22,328 bases of DNA. It comes from CAZMVY01 sp964617875. GTDB taxonomy: Bacteria > Planctomycetota > Phycisphaerae > UBA1845 > PWPN01. The number at the start of each line of letters is the position of its first letter. Position 1 is the stretch's first letter. Shown here one piece after another: positions 7,700-15,216 of the stretch. A program made the translations under genes and the position numbers. The stretch is taken from assembly GCA_964617875.1 (NCBI GenBank), contig CAZUAI010000090.1, positions 1-22,328 on the forward strand. The letters are read 5' to 3'. The notes below the pieces were generated by a model. That model saw nothing but the letters and a program-made list of their open reading frames with translations. It ran no database searches and was not told where the DNA came from.

Positions 7700-8674
7700 T
7701 CAACGTGCGGCGGCGCAGAGTTCGCCGACGGCCCCGACCAGCCCATCGACCAGGCGGGCCATGCGGTCATAGTCCAGTTTGTCCGGGGTGTCGGTCGGGC
7801 GGTGGTAGTGCGGGTAGCGGAAGGGCGCCGTATCCGTGATGAGGACGGCCGGATAGCCGAACCGGACGAAGGCCCAATGGTCGGACCGCTCCACGTCCGA
7901 CGCGTTCACCGCCAGGCCCTCGGCCGGGAACTTCACGTGTCGCCGCATGGCCGTCGTCACACGGCTCATCAGCCGATGGTTGTCCGCATTCGCCACCACG
8001 CAGATATAGTCGCCGCGCGACGGGTAGAGCAGATTCATCGGGAACACGGCCTTCTGGCTGCCGGGGCGATCGCTGAAGCAGCCGATCTCGTCGAGGGAAA
8101 TCATGGCGATGATCATCTCGCCGTGCTCGCGGCACCGCCGGGCGTACTGGTAGCTGCCCATCCGCTCGCTGCTGCAGTACGGGTACTCTTCGTTCGTGAA
8201 AAACACGAAACGCAACGTGCGGTCCACGGGGCGATCACGAAACAGCCGCGCCAGGGCCAGCACCGCCGCAACGCCCGACCCGTTGTCGTTCGCGCCCGGC
8301 GACCAGCACACGCTGTCGTAATGGGCGCCGAGGACCACGATCTCGTCAGGCCGCGTGGCCCCGCGCCGCTCCACCGCCAAATTGACGCACGACCGGCCCC
8401 TGATTGCGTACGTCTGCCGATCGACGGCGTACCCGGCCTTCGACAGCTCCTCGCCGATCCACTCGGCGGCGGCGGTCAGCTTGTCATCCGACTTCTCGAG
8501 ACATCGAGGGCCAATGCGTTCGGCCAGCACGGCGACATCCGCGCGGAGGGTCGCGGCCCGCTCCTGCTGTGCCGAGGTCAGCGGATCGAGCGGCCCGCGG
8601 TAACTGAACCCCGGCGGCATGCAGATGCAGCCGGCGAACAGCAGCAGGACGCACGCCAGCGTTGCGCGCCGCAC
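7700..8674 (-). CDS. M28-family metallopeptidase lipoprotein
   Basis: A 324-residue protein is read from a GTG at 8674. No clear ribosome site is visible, so the exact start is uncertain. The signal peptide ends in LFAGC (Cys16). The di-zinc aminopeptidase core is complete: His118 in GAHYDS, bridging Asp130 in GANDNGSG, Glu162/Glu163 in TNEEYP, Asp195 in SLDEIG, and a final His in YPHYHRPTDTPDKLDY (His291). The family removes N-terminal residues from peptides (clan MH); Planctomycete genomes carry many as lipoproteins. It lies 44 bases from the convergent caspase-like gene's stop and 144 bases downstream of a sulfatase on the same strand. Its 5' end overlaps copy C of a dispersed repeat, which may have altered the start. 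Confidence 0.88.
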   Translation of the reverse strand: MRRATLACVLLLFAGCICMPPGFSYRGPLDPLTSAQQERAATLRADVAVLAERIGPRCLEKSDDKLTAAAEWIGEELSKAGYAVDRQTYAIRGRSCVNLAVERRGATRPDEIVVLGAHYDSVCWSPGANDNGSGVAAVLALARLFRDRPVDRTLRFVFFTNEEYPYCSSERMGSYQYARRCREHGEMIIAMISLDEIGCFSDRPGSQKAVFPMNLLYPSRGDYICVVANADNHRLMSRVTTAMRRHVKFPAEGLAVNASDVERSDHWAFVRFGYPAVLITDTAPFRYPHYHRPTDTPDKLDYDRMARLVDGLVGAVGELCAAAR

Positions 8675-8715
8675 CGCCGGGAAAGCGAAAGAGCGAAGAA
8701 GACACCTGCGGCGGG
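8658..8715 (+). repeat. Dispersed imperfect repeat, copy C
   Basis: Positions 8658-8688 match the minus strand of 10367-10338 at 27 of about 31 positions, with one gap. Similarity continues as purine-rich sequence (GCGAAAGAGCGAAGAAG) to a CGGG near 8715. This copy spans the GTG start and the first six codons of the M28 peptidase gene on the opposite strand. Confidence 0.45.
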
Positions 8716-8818
8716 TGTTGTGCTCACACTCATGGTCTCCGCGGCGGTTCCGGGAAACCGGCCGTCGTCACCGCACGCGAGCCGGTACACACCGTTCCAT
8801 GCCGAACCCGATCGAAAT

Positions 8819-10186
8819 CTAGGGGTTCTCCGTCTTCGGCAGGTCCGCGCGCCAGGCGTCGATGAGCTTCAGCAGCTTCTCCGCGATCTCGGGGTGTTCC
8901 TTGCGCAGGTTCTTCTGCTCGCCCGGATCGACTTCGAGATCGGCGAGAAAGACGGCATCGTCGCCCTGGGCCTTTGCGGGCTTGCCGCCGGCGTTCAGGA
9001 TCGTCCCGTTGCGGACGAGCTTCCAGCGGCCCTGGCGGGCGGCCTGCTGGCCGGCCCACTCGAAGAACACCGTCTCCGTCTCGTGGCCGGGCGCCTTCGC
9101 GTCCTTCAGCAGCGGCAGCCAGCTCCGGCCGTCGATCGTACGGTCCTTGGGCAACTCGGCCCCGATCAGCTCGGCGACCGTCGGGAAGACGTCCATTGCG
9201 ATCGTGACCTGCTTCCGCGTCTCGCCCTGCGGCAGCGTTCCGGGCCAGCTCACGACCGCCGGCATCCGGATGCCGCCCTCCCAGAGCGTCTTCTTGTGGC
9301 CGCGGAAGGGGCGGTTCGTCCCCCCCCCCTCGCCCCGCTGCGACTCGATCGCCGCGCCGTTGTCGCTCGTGAAGAAGACCAGCGTGTCCTTCGCCAGCTC
9401 GTGCCGGCGAACGGCGGCCATCACCCGGCCGATCGCCTCATCCATGCCCGCCACGAGGGCGGCGTAGTCCCGCCGTCGGACTGGCATCTCCTTGTACTGT
9501 TCGAGGAACCTCGGTTGCGGCGTCATCGGATAGTGCGGGGCGTTGAAGGCGACATAAAGCAGGAACGGCCGCCGCGCGTTTTCCTCGACGAAGCGGGCCG
9601 CCTCGCGGGCGAACAGCTCGTTCAGGTGCGTGCCGCTCTCGAAGACCTCCTGCCGGTTGCGGAACAGGTCGTGGCGGTACGGATCGCTCAGGTAGTACAG
9701 GTGCGAGAAGTAGTCCAGCGCGCTGGCGTGGAAGCCGAAGAAGAAGTCGAACCCCTGCGCGTTGGGCACCGAGTCGGGCGTAAAGCCCAGGTGCCACTTG
9801 CCGACGATCCCGGTGGCGTAGCCGCGGGTCTTCGCCAGCTCGGCCAGCGTAACCTCCGACGGCGGCAGACCGGCGTCGCCCTCGCCCGAGCCGACGTTCC
9901 TCTCCGTGGACATGCCTGCCCGCGCGGGGTATCGCCCGGTCAGCAGGGCCGCCCGCGACGGCGAGCAGATCGGCGCCGCGACATAGAAGTCGGTGAAGCG
10001 CACGCCCGTCTGCGCCAGGGCGTCGATCTGCGGCGTGCGGATGTCGGTGCAGCCGTAGCAGCCGACATCGCCGATGCCGAGGTCGTCCGCAAGGAAGATG
10101 ATGATGTTTGGCGTGCGGGCGCTTGCGGAAATGCCGCAAACGAAGACCGTTGCCGCCAGCACCAGGACAAAAACCACCGGTTTCAT
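8819..10186 (-). CDS. Exported type I (formylglycine) sulfatase 1
   Basis: A 455-residue protein is read from the ATG at 10186, with a near-perfect GGAGGTGAT ribosome site. The signal peptide is residues 1-23. The sulfatase active site is complete: metal ligands Asp34/Asp35, formylglycine precursor Cys74 in CSPSRAALLTGR, Lys130 and His132 in GKWHLG, His218 in APHYP, Asp275/Asn276 in SDNG, and Lys298 in GHKKTLWEGG. It hydrolyses sulfate esters outside the cytoplasm, with substrates probably sulfated polysaccharides; the exact one is unknown. It needs a formylglycine-generating enzyme, which is not in this window. A run of ten G (codons 286-289) interrupts the ORF at 9320-9329 and could slip. 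It lies downstream of sulfatase 2 on the same strand, separated by 185 bases with hairpins. Confidence 0.93.
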   Translation of the reverse strand: MKPVVFVLVLAATVFVCGISASARTPNIIIFLADDLGIGDVGCYGCTDIRTPQIDALAQTGVRFTDFYVAAPICSPSRAALLTGRYPARAGMSTERNVGSGEGDAGLPPSEVTLAELAKTRGYATGIVGKWHLGFTPDSVPNAQGFDFFFGFHASALDYFSHLYYLSDPYRHDLFRNRQEVFESGTHLNELFAREAARFVEENARRPFLLYVAFNAPHYPMTPQPRFLEQYKEMPVRRRDYAALVAGMDEAIGRVMAAVRRHELAKDTLVFFTSDNGAAIESQRGEGGGTNRPFRGHKKTLWEGGIRMPAVVSWPGTLPQGETRKQVTIAMDVFPTVAELIGAELPKDRTIDGRSWLPLLKDAKAPGHETETVFFEWAGQQAARQGRWKLVRNGTILNAGGKPAKAQGDDAVFLADLEVDPGEQKNLRKEHPEIAEKLLKLIDAWRADLPKTENP

Positions 10187-10215
10187 AGATCACCTCCACG
10201 CCGGATTGCAGGGCC

Positions 10216-10268
10216 GTGCGAAAGGATTCGCACGTCTGCAGGTGCGAGAAGGGACTCCCGCACCTGCA
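10216..10268. repeat. Two consecutive perfect hairpins between the sulfatase genes
   Basis: The first is GTGCGAA-AGGA-TTCGCAC (10216-10233). The second is TGCAGGTGCG / CGCACCTGCA with a 12-base loop (10237-10246 and 10259-10268). They share GTGCGA...GCAC cores and look like two diverged copies. They could be a terminator or processing site for sulfatase 2 or a leader for sulfatase 1. No T-tract follows on either strand, so intrinsic termination is not clearly supported. Confidence 0.6.
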
Positions 10269-10308
10269 CGATCCTGCAGTCGCCGCGAACTCAAGGAGCC
10301 GCTGCCCG

Positions 10309-10367
10309 CCCGGCTTCTTCTGGGCTTCTCCGTTTTCTCGCTTTCCGGCGTTGCGGCAGGCAACGCT
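10309..10367 (-). repeat. Dispersed imperfect repeat, copy D
   Basis: On the minus strand a perfect 7-bp stem with 5-base loop (GCGTTGCCTGCCGCAACGC) is followed by CGGAAAGCGAGAAAACGGAG and more purine-rich sequence. It starts 5 bases after the sulfatase 2 stop, in the same orientation as that gene. It matches 8658-8688 closely and 6498-6550 more loosely. Like copy B, it sits directly behind a stop codon. Confidence 0.5.
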
Positions 10368-10371
10368 CGGC

Positions 10372-11748
10372 TCACTTCAAGTCGCTTGTATCGCGAGCCT
10401 TGGGGTCCGGCTGCTCGAACGATCGCTCCCGCGGCGGCTTCCGGACCGGCTCCTCCGTCTTCTGCGGACCGAACGGAAGCTTCGCATCCGCCGGGAGCGA
10501 CTTCAGCGCCTTCTCCAGCTTCTGGTGAGCCGCCAGCACGTCGCGGTTGTCGCTCTCACCGAGATCCAGCCGCTCCGCCGGATCCGCGATCAGGTCGTAC
10601 AGCCGACCGTCCCAGTACATCTTGAACCGCTTGTCGCGGATCACGCGCTTCGGACCGAGCTGCGAATAGATCCAGTCGCGGGCCGGACCCGTCCGGGGCC
10701 GCCCCGTGAATGCCCACACGAACGACCGGCCGTCGATCACGACGTCCTTCGGCGGTCTGGCGCCGGCCAGGTCCAGCAGCGTCGGGAACACGTCGGAAAA
10801 GTCGATCAGTTCGTCGCTCACCTTGCCCGCAAGGACCTGACCGGGCCCGTTCACGAGGAACGGCACGCAGATGCCGGGCTCGACGACATCGCTCTTGCCG
10901 CCGTGTACGTCCCGGCCGTTCGCACGGCAGACGGTGCCGGGGCTGCCGTTGTCGGCGGCGAAAAACACGATCGTCTTATCACGAATCTTCAGGTCCTCCA
11001 GCACCTTGATGAGCAGCCCAACCTGGTAGTCGATGTAGTCCACCATGCCGGGGTAGAGCGCCGCCCCCTTCTTGTCCGTGTCCAGGTTCCGCGGCGTCTT
11101 CGTCATTGGCGGATGCGGCAGGACCATCGCGTAGTACGCGCAGAACGGCACGGTCCGATGCCGCTCCATGAAGTCCACGATGAAGTCGCAGAACACGTCC
11201 GGCCCGAACCGCCCCTTGAGCGTCTCCCGCTTTCCGTTGGTCTGCACGAACGGATCGAAGTACCGCTCGGCGGCCGGCGGGTTGTCGGCCTCGACGCCCG
11301 GCCAGACGCAGTGCTCGTTGAAGCCGTGCCGGCGGAGCGCATCCGGGTGCGTGCGGAAGTCGTTCATCTGCCACTTGCCGGCGATGGCCGTGGCGTAGCC
11401 CGCGTCGCGCAACACGCGGGCGAACGTGACCTCCCGATTCCAGTCGAAGTACTGCCCGCCCCATCGCGGCGTGTCGTGATGCACCGTCCAGCCGGTTCGG
11501 AACGGGTATCGGCCGGTCAGCATCTCGTGGCGCGTCGGCGTACACAGCGGTGTGGCGTAGCAGTTCTCGAACCGCACGCCGCCGGCAGCCAGGGCGTCGA
11601 GCTGGGGCGTCTTGTGCTCGCTACCGTAGCAGCTCAGCCACTCTTTCCCCAGATCGTCGGCAAGAATGAACAGGATGTTCGGCCGCTCGGCCCCGGCGAC
11701 CGTCGCCGCGCCGAGCGTAACACAACACAACGCTACTGCATGTCTCAT
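10372..11748 (-). CDS. Exported type I sulfatase 2 (CTPTR/GKWQ variant)
   Basis: A 458-residue protein is read from the ATG at 11748, with AAGGAGGG 7 bases upstream. The frame stays open to 12243, but that part has no sulfatase similarity. The signal peptide is residues 1-20. Metal ligands Asp31/Asp32 and Asp266/Asn267 are present. The formylglycine site is Cys69 in LCTPTRHEMLTGR, fitting CxPxR but with Thr at the fourth position. The catalytic Lys125 is in AGKWQMND, where most sulfatases have GKWHLG, so the His is Gln127. The C-terminal 35 residues are Pro/Lys/Arg-rich. It is predicted to be an extracytoplasmic sulfate-ester hydrolase of a different subfamily from its downstream neighbour, with unknown substrate. 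It is the first gene of the sulfatase-sulfatase-M28 run and is divergent from the IMPase gene. Confidence 0.92.
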   Translation of the reverse strand: MRHAVALCCVTLGAATVAGAERPNILFILADDLGKEWLSCYGSEHKTPQLDALAAGGVRFENCYATPLCTPTRHEMLTGRYPFRTGWTVHHDTPRWGGQYFDWNREVTFARVLRDAGYATAIAGKWQMNDFRTHPDALRRHGFNEHCVWPGVEADNPPAAERYFDPFVQTNGKRETLKGRFGPDVFCDFIVDFMERHRTVPFCAYYAMVLPHPPMTKTPRNLDTDKKGAALYPGMVDYIDYQVGLLIKVLEDLKIRDKTIVFFAADNGSPGTVCRANGRDVHGGKSDVVEPGICVPFLVNGPGQVLAGKVSDELIDFSDVFPTLLDLAGARPPKDVVIDGRSFVWAFTGRPRTGPARDWIYSQLGPKRVIRDKRFKMYWDGRLYDLIADPAERLDLGESDNRDVLAAHQKLEKALKSLPADAKLPFGPQKTEEPVRKPPRERSFEQPDPKARDTSDLK

Positions 11749-11816
11749 GACGTACCCTCCTTGGTTCGTCGAAGCATATTCTATCCCGCCCCGGGGCAGT
11801 ATGCCAGTTCTCGCCG

Positions 11817-11846
11817 TTCGCCCCCGTGCCATCCGGCCGATACAAT
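11817..11846 (+). promoter_or_regulatory. Possible promoter upstream of the IMPase-family gene
   Basis: TACAAT (11841-11846) is a good -10 box (5 of 6). The -35 region, TTCGCC at 11817-11822 with an 18-base spacer, is poor. Transcription would begin at about 11853, next to the ATG of the small Arg-rich ORF at 11854. Confidence 0.3.
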
Positions 11847-11853
11847 GCCAACG

Positions 11854-11955
11854 ATGGCCGAACACCGCCAATCCGAACGACGATGCCGACGACCGGTTCG
11901 CGGACATCCCCCCGGATTGGCCGGGCGATGGCCGCGTCGGGCCCAGGAACGATGA
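11854..11955 (+). other. Possible 33-codon upstream ORF ending on the IMPase start
   Basis: It starts with ATG just after a TACAAT box and encodes a 33-residue peptide, about one third Arg. Its TGA (11953-11955) overlaps the ATGATG at the IMPase start, an arrangement typical of translational coupling or a leader peptide. No protein family is recognisable. Chance is a serious alternative in DNA this GC-rich. Confidence 0.2.
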
Positions 11956-12776
11956 TGCCGTCCCGCACGAGTGATGCTGTCCTGGCGGGCATTCGCCCCC
12001 TGCTCGACGCCGCCCGGGCCGGCATCGCCGCCATCCGCGAGGCGATGACCGCCACGGCTTCCTACTCTTCCAAGCCCGACGGCTCGCTGATATCGACGGC
12101 GGATCTCCGCTCGAACGAGGCGGTCCTCGCCACCCTTGCGCGGACGATGCCCGGCGTGGCCATCCACTCCGAGGAAGCGCTTCACAACGGCCCGCTCGAC
12201 CGCGGCGCGGTCCTGGCCGTCGATCCGCTCGACGGCACGACAAACTACACCCGCGGCATCCCGCTGTTCGGCGTCTCGATCGGTCTTCTCGAGGAGGGCG
12301 TGCCGCGGCTTGGTGTGGTCGCGGCGATCTCGGGCGACGTGTACTTCGCCGAGCGAGGTCGGGGCAGTTACCACGCGCCCCCGGGGTGCGAACTTGCCGA
12401 CGCGGCGCGGCTCCGCTGCGCCGACAAGCCTCTGGCCGAATCGATCCTGAGCATTTCGACCGATCAGAGCGACGAGAACGGCCGCCGGGTCTGGTGGCGG
12501 TGGCTCGAACGGCTCAAACCGCCGACGTGCTTCCGCCTCCGCAATATCGAGACGGCGGCGATCGAGTTGTGCTGGCTCGCGATGGGCCGGCTCGACGCCC
12601 ACCTGCACCCGAAGGACAAGGTGTGGGACCAGGCCGCCGGTGCTCTGATCGCGAGCGAGGCCGGCGCGGTCCTCCTGGGCCCCGACCTCGCTCCGTGGAA
12701 GGCCACCGGCGAAGGCATTATCGCCTTGACGCCCGCCCTGGCCGGGCCGGTCAAGGTCATCCTCGCCGCCCCGTAG
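11955..12776 (+). CDS. Inositol-monophosphatase-family phosphatase
   Basis: A 273-residue protein from the second ATG of ATGATG (11955), because AGGA at 11945-11948 is better spaced for it than for 11952. All family metal-site motifs are present: KPDGSLISTAD (40-50), HSEE (Glu73), DPLDGTTNY (90-98, Asp90 and Asp93), and WDQAAGALIASEAG (224-237, Asp225). The enzyme is a Mg-dependent, lithium-sensitive-type phosphomonoesterase in the cytoplasm. Substrates in this family include inositol phosphate, histidinol phosphate, fructose-1,6-bisphosphate and 3'-phosphoadenosine 5'-phosphate, and sequence alone does not choose. The neighbouring sulfatases make PAP turnover (CysQ-like) tempting but unproven. 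Length is normal. The yggS gene follows after 177 bases on the same strand. Confidence 0.88.
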   Translation: MPSRTSDAVLAGIRPLLDAARAGIAAIREAMTATASYSSKPDGSLISTADLRSNEAVLATLARTMPGVAIHSEEALHNGPLDRGAVLAVDPLDGTTNYTRGIPLFGVSIGLLEEGVPRLGVVAAISGDVYFAERGRGSYHAPPGCELADAARLRCADKPLAESILSISTDQSDENGRRVWWRWLERLKPPTCFRLRNIETAAIELCWLAMGRLDAHLHPKDKVWDQAAGALIASEAGAVLLGPDLAPWKATGEGIIALTPALAGPVKVILAAP

Positions 12777-12953
12777 ATCCTGACAATTGCCGAACCGGCT
12801 CTCGGCACTCGTCGCCGTGAACAGTCCCCGTGCCCCCGGATCAGCGGACGTGGCGCGCGGTCCATCCCGCCGGAGCCCCCACTTGCCCGCCGGGGCGAAT
12901 GGCGATACATACATGGCGCGGGTGAAAGGGGCCTGCGCCCGGTTGGGGTTTTC

Positions 12954-13700
12954 ATGCGGCGAAAACTGAGTGACAACCTTCGGCACGTGCGGGACCGCAT
13001 CGCGGCGGCGTGCGACCGGGTCGGGCGCAACCCCGAGAACGTCACGCTCATCGCCGTCACCAAGACGGTCGAGGTGGACGTCATCCGCCTGGCCCTCGAT
13101 CTGGGCCTGACCGAACTGGGTGAAAGCCGCGTGCAGGAGCTGACGAAGCGCGCGAGCATGATCGAGGAGTACCGCTCGCGCCGTCTGCTGGTGGCCGGGC
13201 CCGGCGAGGCCCCGCCCGCGCCCACGTGGCACATGATCGGCACGCTCCAGCGGAACAAGGTCAAGGCCGTCCTGCCGTGGGTGCGGATGATTCACTCCGT
13301 GGACAGCCTGCGGCTGGCCGAGGACATCAGCGCCCAGGGCGTCAAGCTGAACCGCACTACCGATGTCTTCGTCGAGGTGAACGTCAGCGAGGAGAAGACG
13401 AAGCACGGCACGGCAGTCGCGGCCGCGAGCTACCTCATCGAGCATATCCGGAGCATGCCCAACATCCGGGTGGTCGGCCTCATGACGATGGCGCCGCTGA
13501 CGAACGATCCCGAACAGGCGCGCCCGCACTTCGTCCGGCTGCGCGAGCTGTTCGAGGACATTCGAGCCGACCAGGTCGGCGGGCCGCACTTCCAGCACCT
13601 GTCGATGGGAATGAGCAACGACTTCGAGGTCGCGATCGAGGAAGGCGCAACCTGCGTCCGCATCGGCACGGCGCTTTTCGAGGGCGTATCCGCGACGTAG
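12954..13700 (+). CDS. YggS/PLPBP-family pyridoxal-phosphate homeostasis protein
   Basis: A 248-residue TIM-barrel-like PLP carrier with PLP lysine Lys37 in LIAVTKTVE. Family blocks follow: LGESRVQEL, a WHMIGTLQRNK block (usually WHFIGHLQ, so Thr replaces His), IHSVDS, VFVEVNVSEEKTKHG, and a closing LSMGMSNDFEVAIEEGATCVRIGTALFEG. The family controls free PLP levels in the cytoplasm and has no proven catalytic activity. The insertion between the ENRVQE-type block and WHMIG (about residues 65-88) is slightly long. The ribosome site is weak (GGGG about 5 bases upstream of the ATG at 12954). No in-frame ATG or GTG lies close upstream. In many bacteria this gene neighbours division or pyrroline-carboxylate reductase genes, which are absent here. 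Confidence 0.92.
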   Translation: MRRKLSDNLRHVRDRIAAACDRVGRNPENVTLIAVTKTVEVDVIRLALDLGLTELGESRVQELTKRASMIEEYRSRRLLVAGPGEAPPAPTWHMIGTLQRNKVKAVLPWVRMIHSVDSLRLAEDISAQGVKLNRTTDVFVEVNVSEEKTKHGTAVAAASYLIEHIRSMPNIRVVGLMTMAPLTNDPEQARPHFVRLRELFEDIRADQVGGPHFQHLSMGMSNDFEVAIEEGATCVRIGTALFEGVSAT

Positions 13701-13751
13701 AGGATGGGCGTTTCCCCGGGGACGGCGGCCCCGCGGCCCCGGCGGCGTGAC

Positions 13752-13784
13752 GACCATCCCGAGTGCCGAGCGCTTCGGAATGAC
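13752..13784. repeat. REP-like palindrome between yggS and gpsA
   Basis: An imperfect inverted repeat: GACCATCCCGA on the left and TCGGAATGAC on the right, around GTGCCGAGCGCT. The arms recall a GTCATTCCGA...-type intergenic palindrome that I remember from many bacterial genomes; this was not searched. It may also act as a weak terminator for yggS. The rest of the 214-base gap holds no gene I can support. Confidence 0.4.
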
Positions 13785-13914
13785 GGCTGCGCCGGTTGTC
13801 CGCTGTCTGCGGTCCGCCGTTGGGTTCACCGATAACGCGGTTGCTCAGCCCCTTGCTTGCGTGAAATCGGCTGCGCTGCGATTCTGTGGGGTATGACACT
13901 GCGGAGGCTCGATC

Positions 13915-14973
13915 TTGTCTGATCGCGTGACCATCGTCGGCGACGGTGCGATGGGCACTCTGTGCGCGCTGCTGCTCGATGCGAACGGCTGCGACGTGAC
14001 CTGGTGGGGATATCAGCCCGACTACATGGCCGAGGTGGGCCGCCGTCGCGAAAACACACGCTTCCTGCCGGGCGTGGCCATCCCCGCGGGGGTCCGCGCC
14101 GTAGGCGACGACGACTGCATGGCCGGCGCCGACCTGGTCGTCTCCGCCGTGCCCTGCCAGTTCGCCCGCGGGGTCTGGAAGCGGCTCCGGCCCTACGTGC
14201 CGGCCGGCACGCCGGTGTGCAGTATCACGAAGGGCATCGAGAACGACACGCTGCTGCGGCCGTCGCAGGTTCTGGCCGACGTGATCGGCGACCGGGGCTT
14301 CGCCGTATTGTCCGGCCCGTGCATCGCCCCGGAGGTCGTACGGCGGCTGCCGACGGCGGTTGTCGTTGCGAGTACGGACGACGCGCTCGCGGAACGCGTG
14401 CAGCGGCTCTTCAGCACACCGTGGTTCCGCGTGTACACGAACGCCGATCCGCTTGGCGTCGAACTGGCCGGGGCGACGAAGAACGTCATCGCGCTGGCGG
14501 CGGGGATCATCGACGGCATCGGCGCCGGCGACAACTGCAAGGCAGCGCTGCTGACGCGGGGGCTGGTCGAGATCACGCGGCTGGGGCTGGCGATGGGCGC
14601 CTCGCGCGAAACGTTCGCCGGGCTGGCCGGACTCGGCGACCTGGTAACGACGTGCATCTCGCCCGTCGGCCGCAATCGCAGCGCGGGCGAGCAGATCGGC
14701 CGCGGCCGCACGACCGCACAGGTCGAAGCCGCCACCGCGTCCGTGATCGAGGGCATCGCCACGACGCGCAGCGTAGCCGCGCTGGCGCGGCGGCACGGCG
14801 TCGAGATGCCCATCACCGAGGGGGTCCACCGCGTGCTCTTCGAGGGGCGGGAGCCGCTGGCGGCGATCGCCGACCTCATGGCACGACAGCCGAAGCCGGA
14901 GGTCCTCGCCGGCCCGCCGCTCAACGGAAGCATAGAATTGCGCAGCGAGAACGGAGCCAGGGCATCGAGGTGA
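13915..14973 (+). CDS. gpsA: Glycerol-3-phosphate dehydrogenase [NAD(P)+]
   Basis: A 352-residue protein is read from the TTG at 13915, which has GGAGG 8 bases upstream; the Rossmann motif begins at once (VTIVGDGAMGTL, GxGxxG at 9-14). It reduces dihydroxyacetone phosphate to sn-glycerol-3-phosphate for phospholipid synthesis in the cytoplasm. Diagnostic stretches are SITKGIE (Lys106), LSGPCIAPEVVRRLPTAVVV, and ELAGATKNVIALAAGIIDGI with catalytic Lys189. GLAGLGDLVTTC followed by SRNR-like GRNRSAGEQIG comes next. The C-terminus runs about 15 residues past the usual end. Three bases separate its stop from the CDGSH gene, so the two are surely co-transcribed. Confidence 0.95.
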   Translation: MSDRVTIVGDGAMGTLCALLLDANGCDVTWWGYQPDYMAEVGRRRENTRFLPGVAIPAGVRAVGDDDCMAGADLVVSAVPCQFARGVWKRLRPYVPAGTPVCSITKGIENDTLLRPSQVLADVIGDRGFAVLSGPCIAPEVVRRLPTAVVVASTDDALAERVQRLFSTPWFRVYTNADPLGVELAGATKNVIALAAGIIDGIGAGDNCKAALLTRGLVEITRLGLAMGASRETFAGLAGLGDLVTTCISPVGRNRSAGEQIGRGRTTAQVEAATASVIEGIATTRSVAALARRHGVEMPITEGVHRVLFEGREPLAAIADLMARQPKPEVLAGPPLNGSIELRSENGARASR

Positions 14974-14976
14974 ACC

Positions 14977-15216
14977 ATGACCGAACCGAAGCATGGCACG
15001 AGGTCGATGAAAATCGAGGAGACGCCGGGGACAAAGTGGTATTGCCAGTGCGGCTGGTCGGAAACGCTGCCGTACTGCGACGGGGCCCACAGCCGCCTCG
15101 GCGTCAACGCCCGCCCGATCCGGGTGGAGATCACCGAGGCCGGCAGAAAGTCGATCTGCCAGTGTCACCGAAGCGCCACTCCGCCCTGGTGCGATGGAAC
15201 GCACAAGAATCCATGA
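14977..15216 (+). CDS. Small protein with two CDGSH iron-sulfur motifs
   Basis: A 79-residue protein with GAGGTGA ahead of the ATG. Two CDGSH-type domains each supply three Cys and one His for a 2Fe-2S cluster: Cys23, Cys25, Cys34, His38 (C-x-C-x8-CDGAH) and Cys61, Cys63, Cys72, His76 (C-x-C-x8-CDGTH). Spacing is identical in both halves, as expected for an internal duplication. MitoNEET relatives transfer electrons or clusters; bacterial versions lack the membrane anchor, as here, so it is soluble. It sits 3 bases after gpsA, and its TGA overlaps the ATG of the endonuclease V gene. The redox partner is unknown. Confidence 0.9.
   Translation: MTEPKHGTRSMKIEETPGTKWYCQCGWSETLPYCDGAHSRLGVNARPIRVEITEAGRKSICQCHRSATPPWCDGTHKNP

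Noticed and set aside
6638..10528. A 1296-codon plus-strand open frame spanning the caspase-like, M28 and sulfatase region
   Set aside because: It is antisense or out of frame to four well-recognised genes, is Arg/Pro/His-rich with no domain, and is the kind of shadow frame expected at this GC content.
12777..12953. Gap before yggS checked for a tRNA or small gene
   Set aside because: No cloverleaf or conserved T-arm is visible, and the short ORFs there lack ribosome sites or family features.
13962..15212. N-terminal 417 codons of a 669-codon frame that ends as endonuclease V
   Set aside because: This part overlaps gpsA and the CDGSH gene in another frame and has no family resemblance; only the endonuclease V portion from about 15213 is real.
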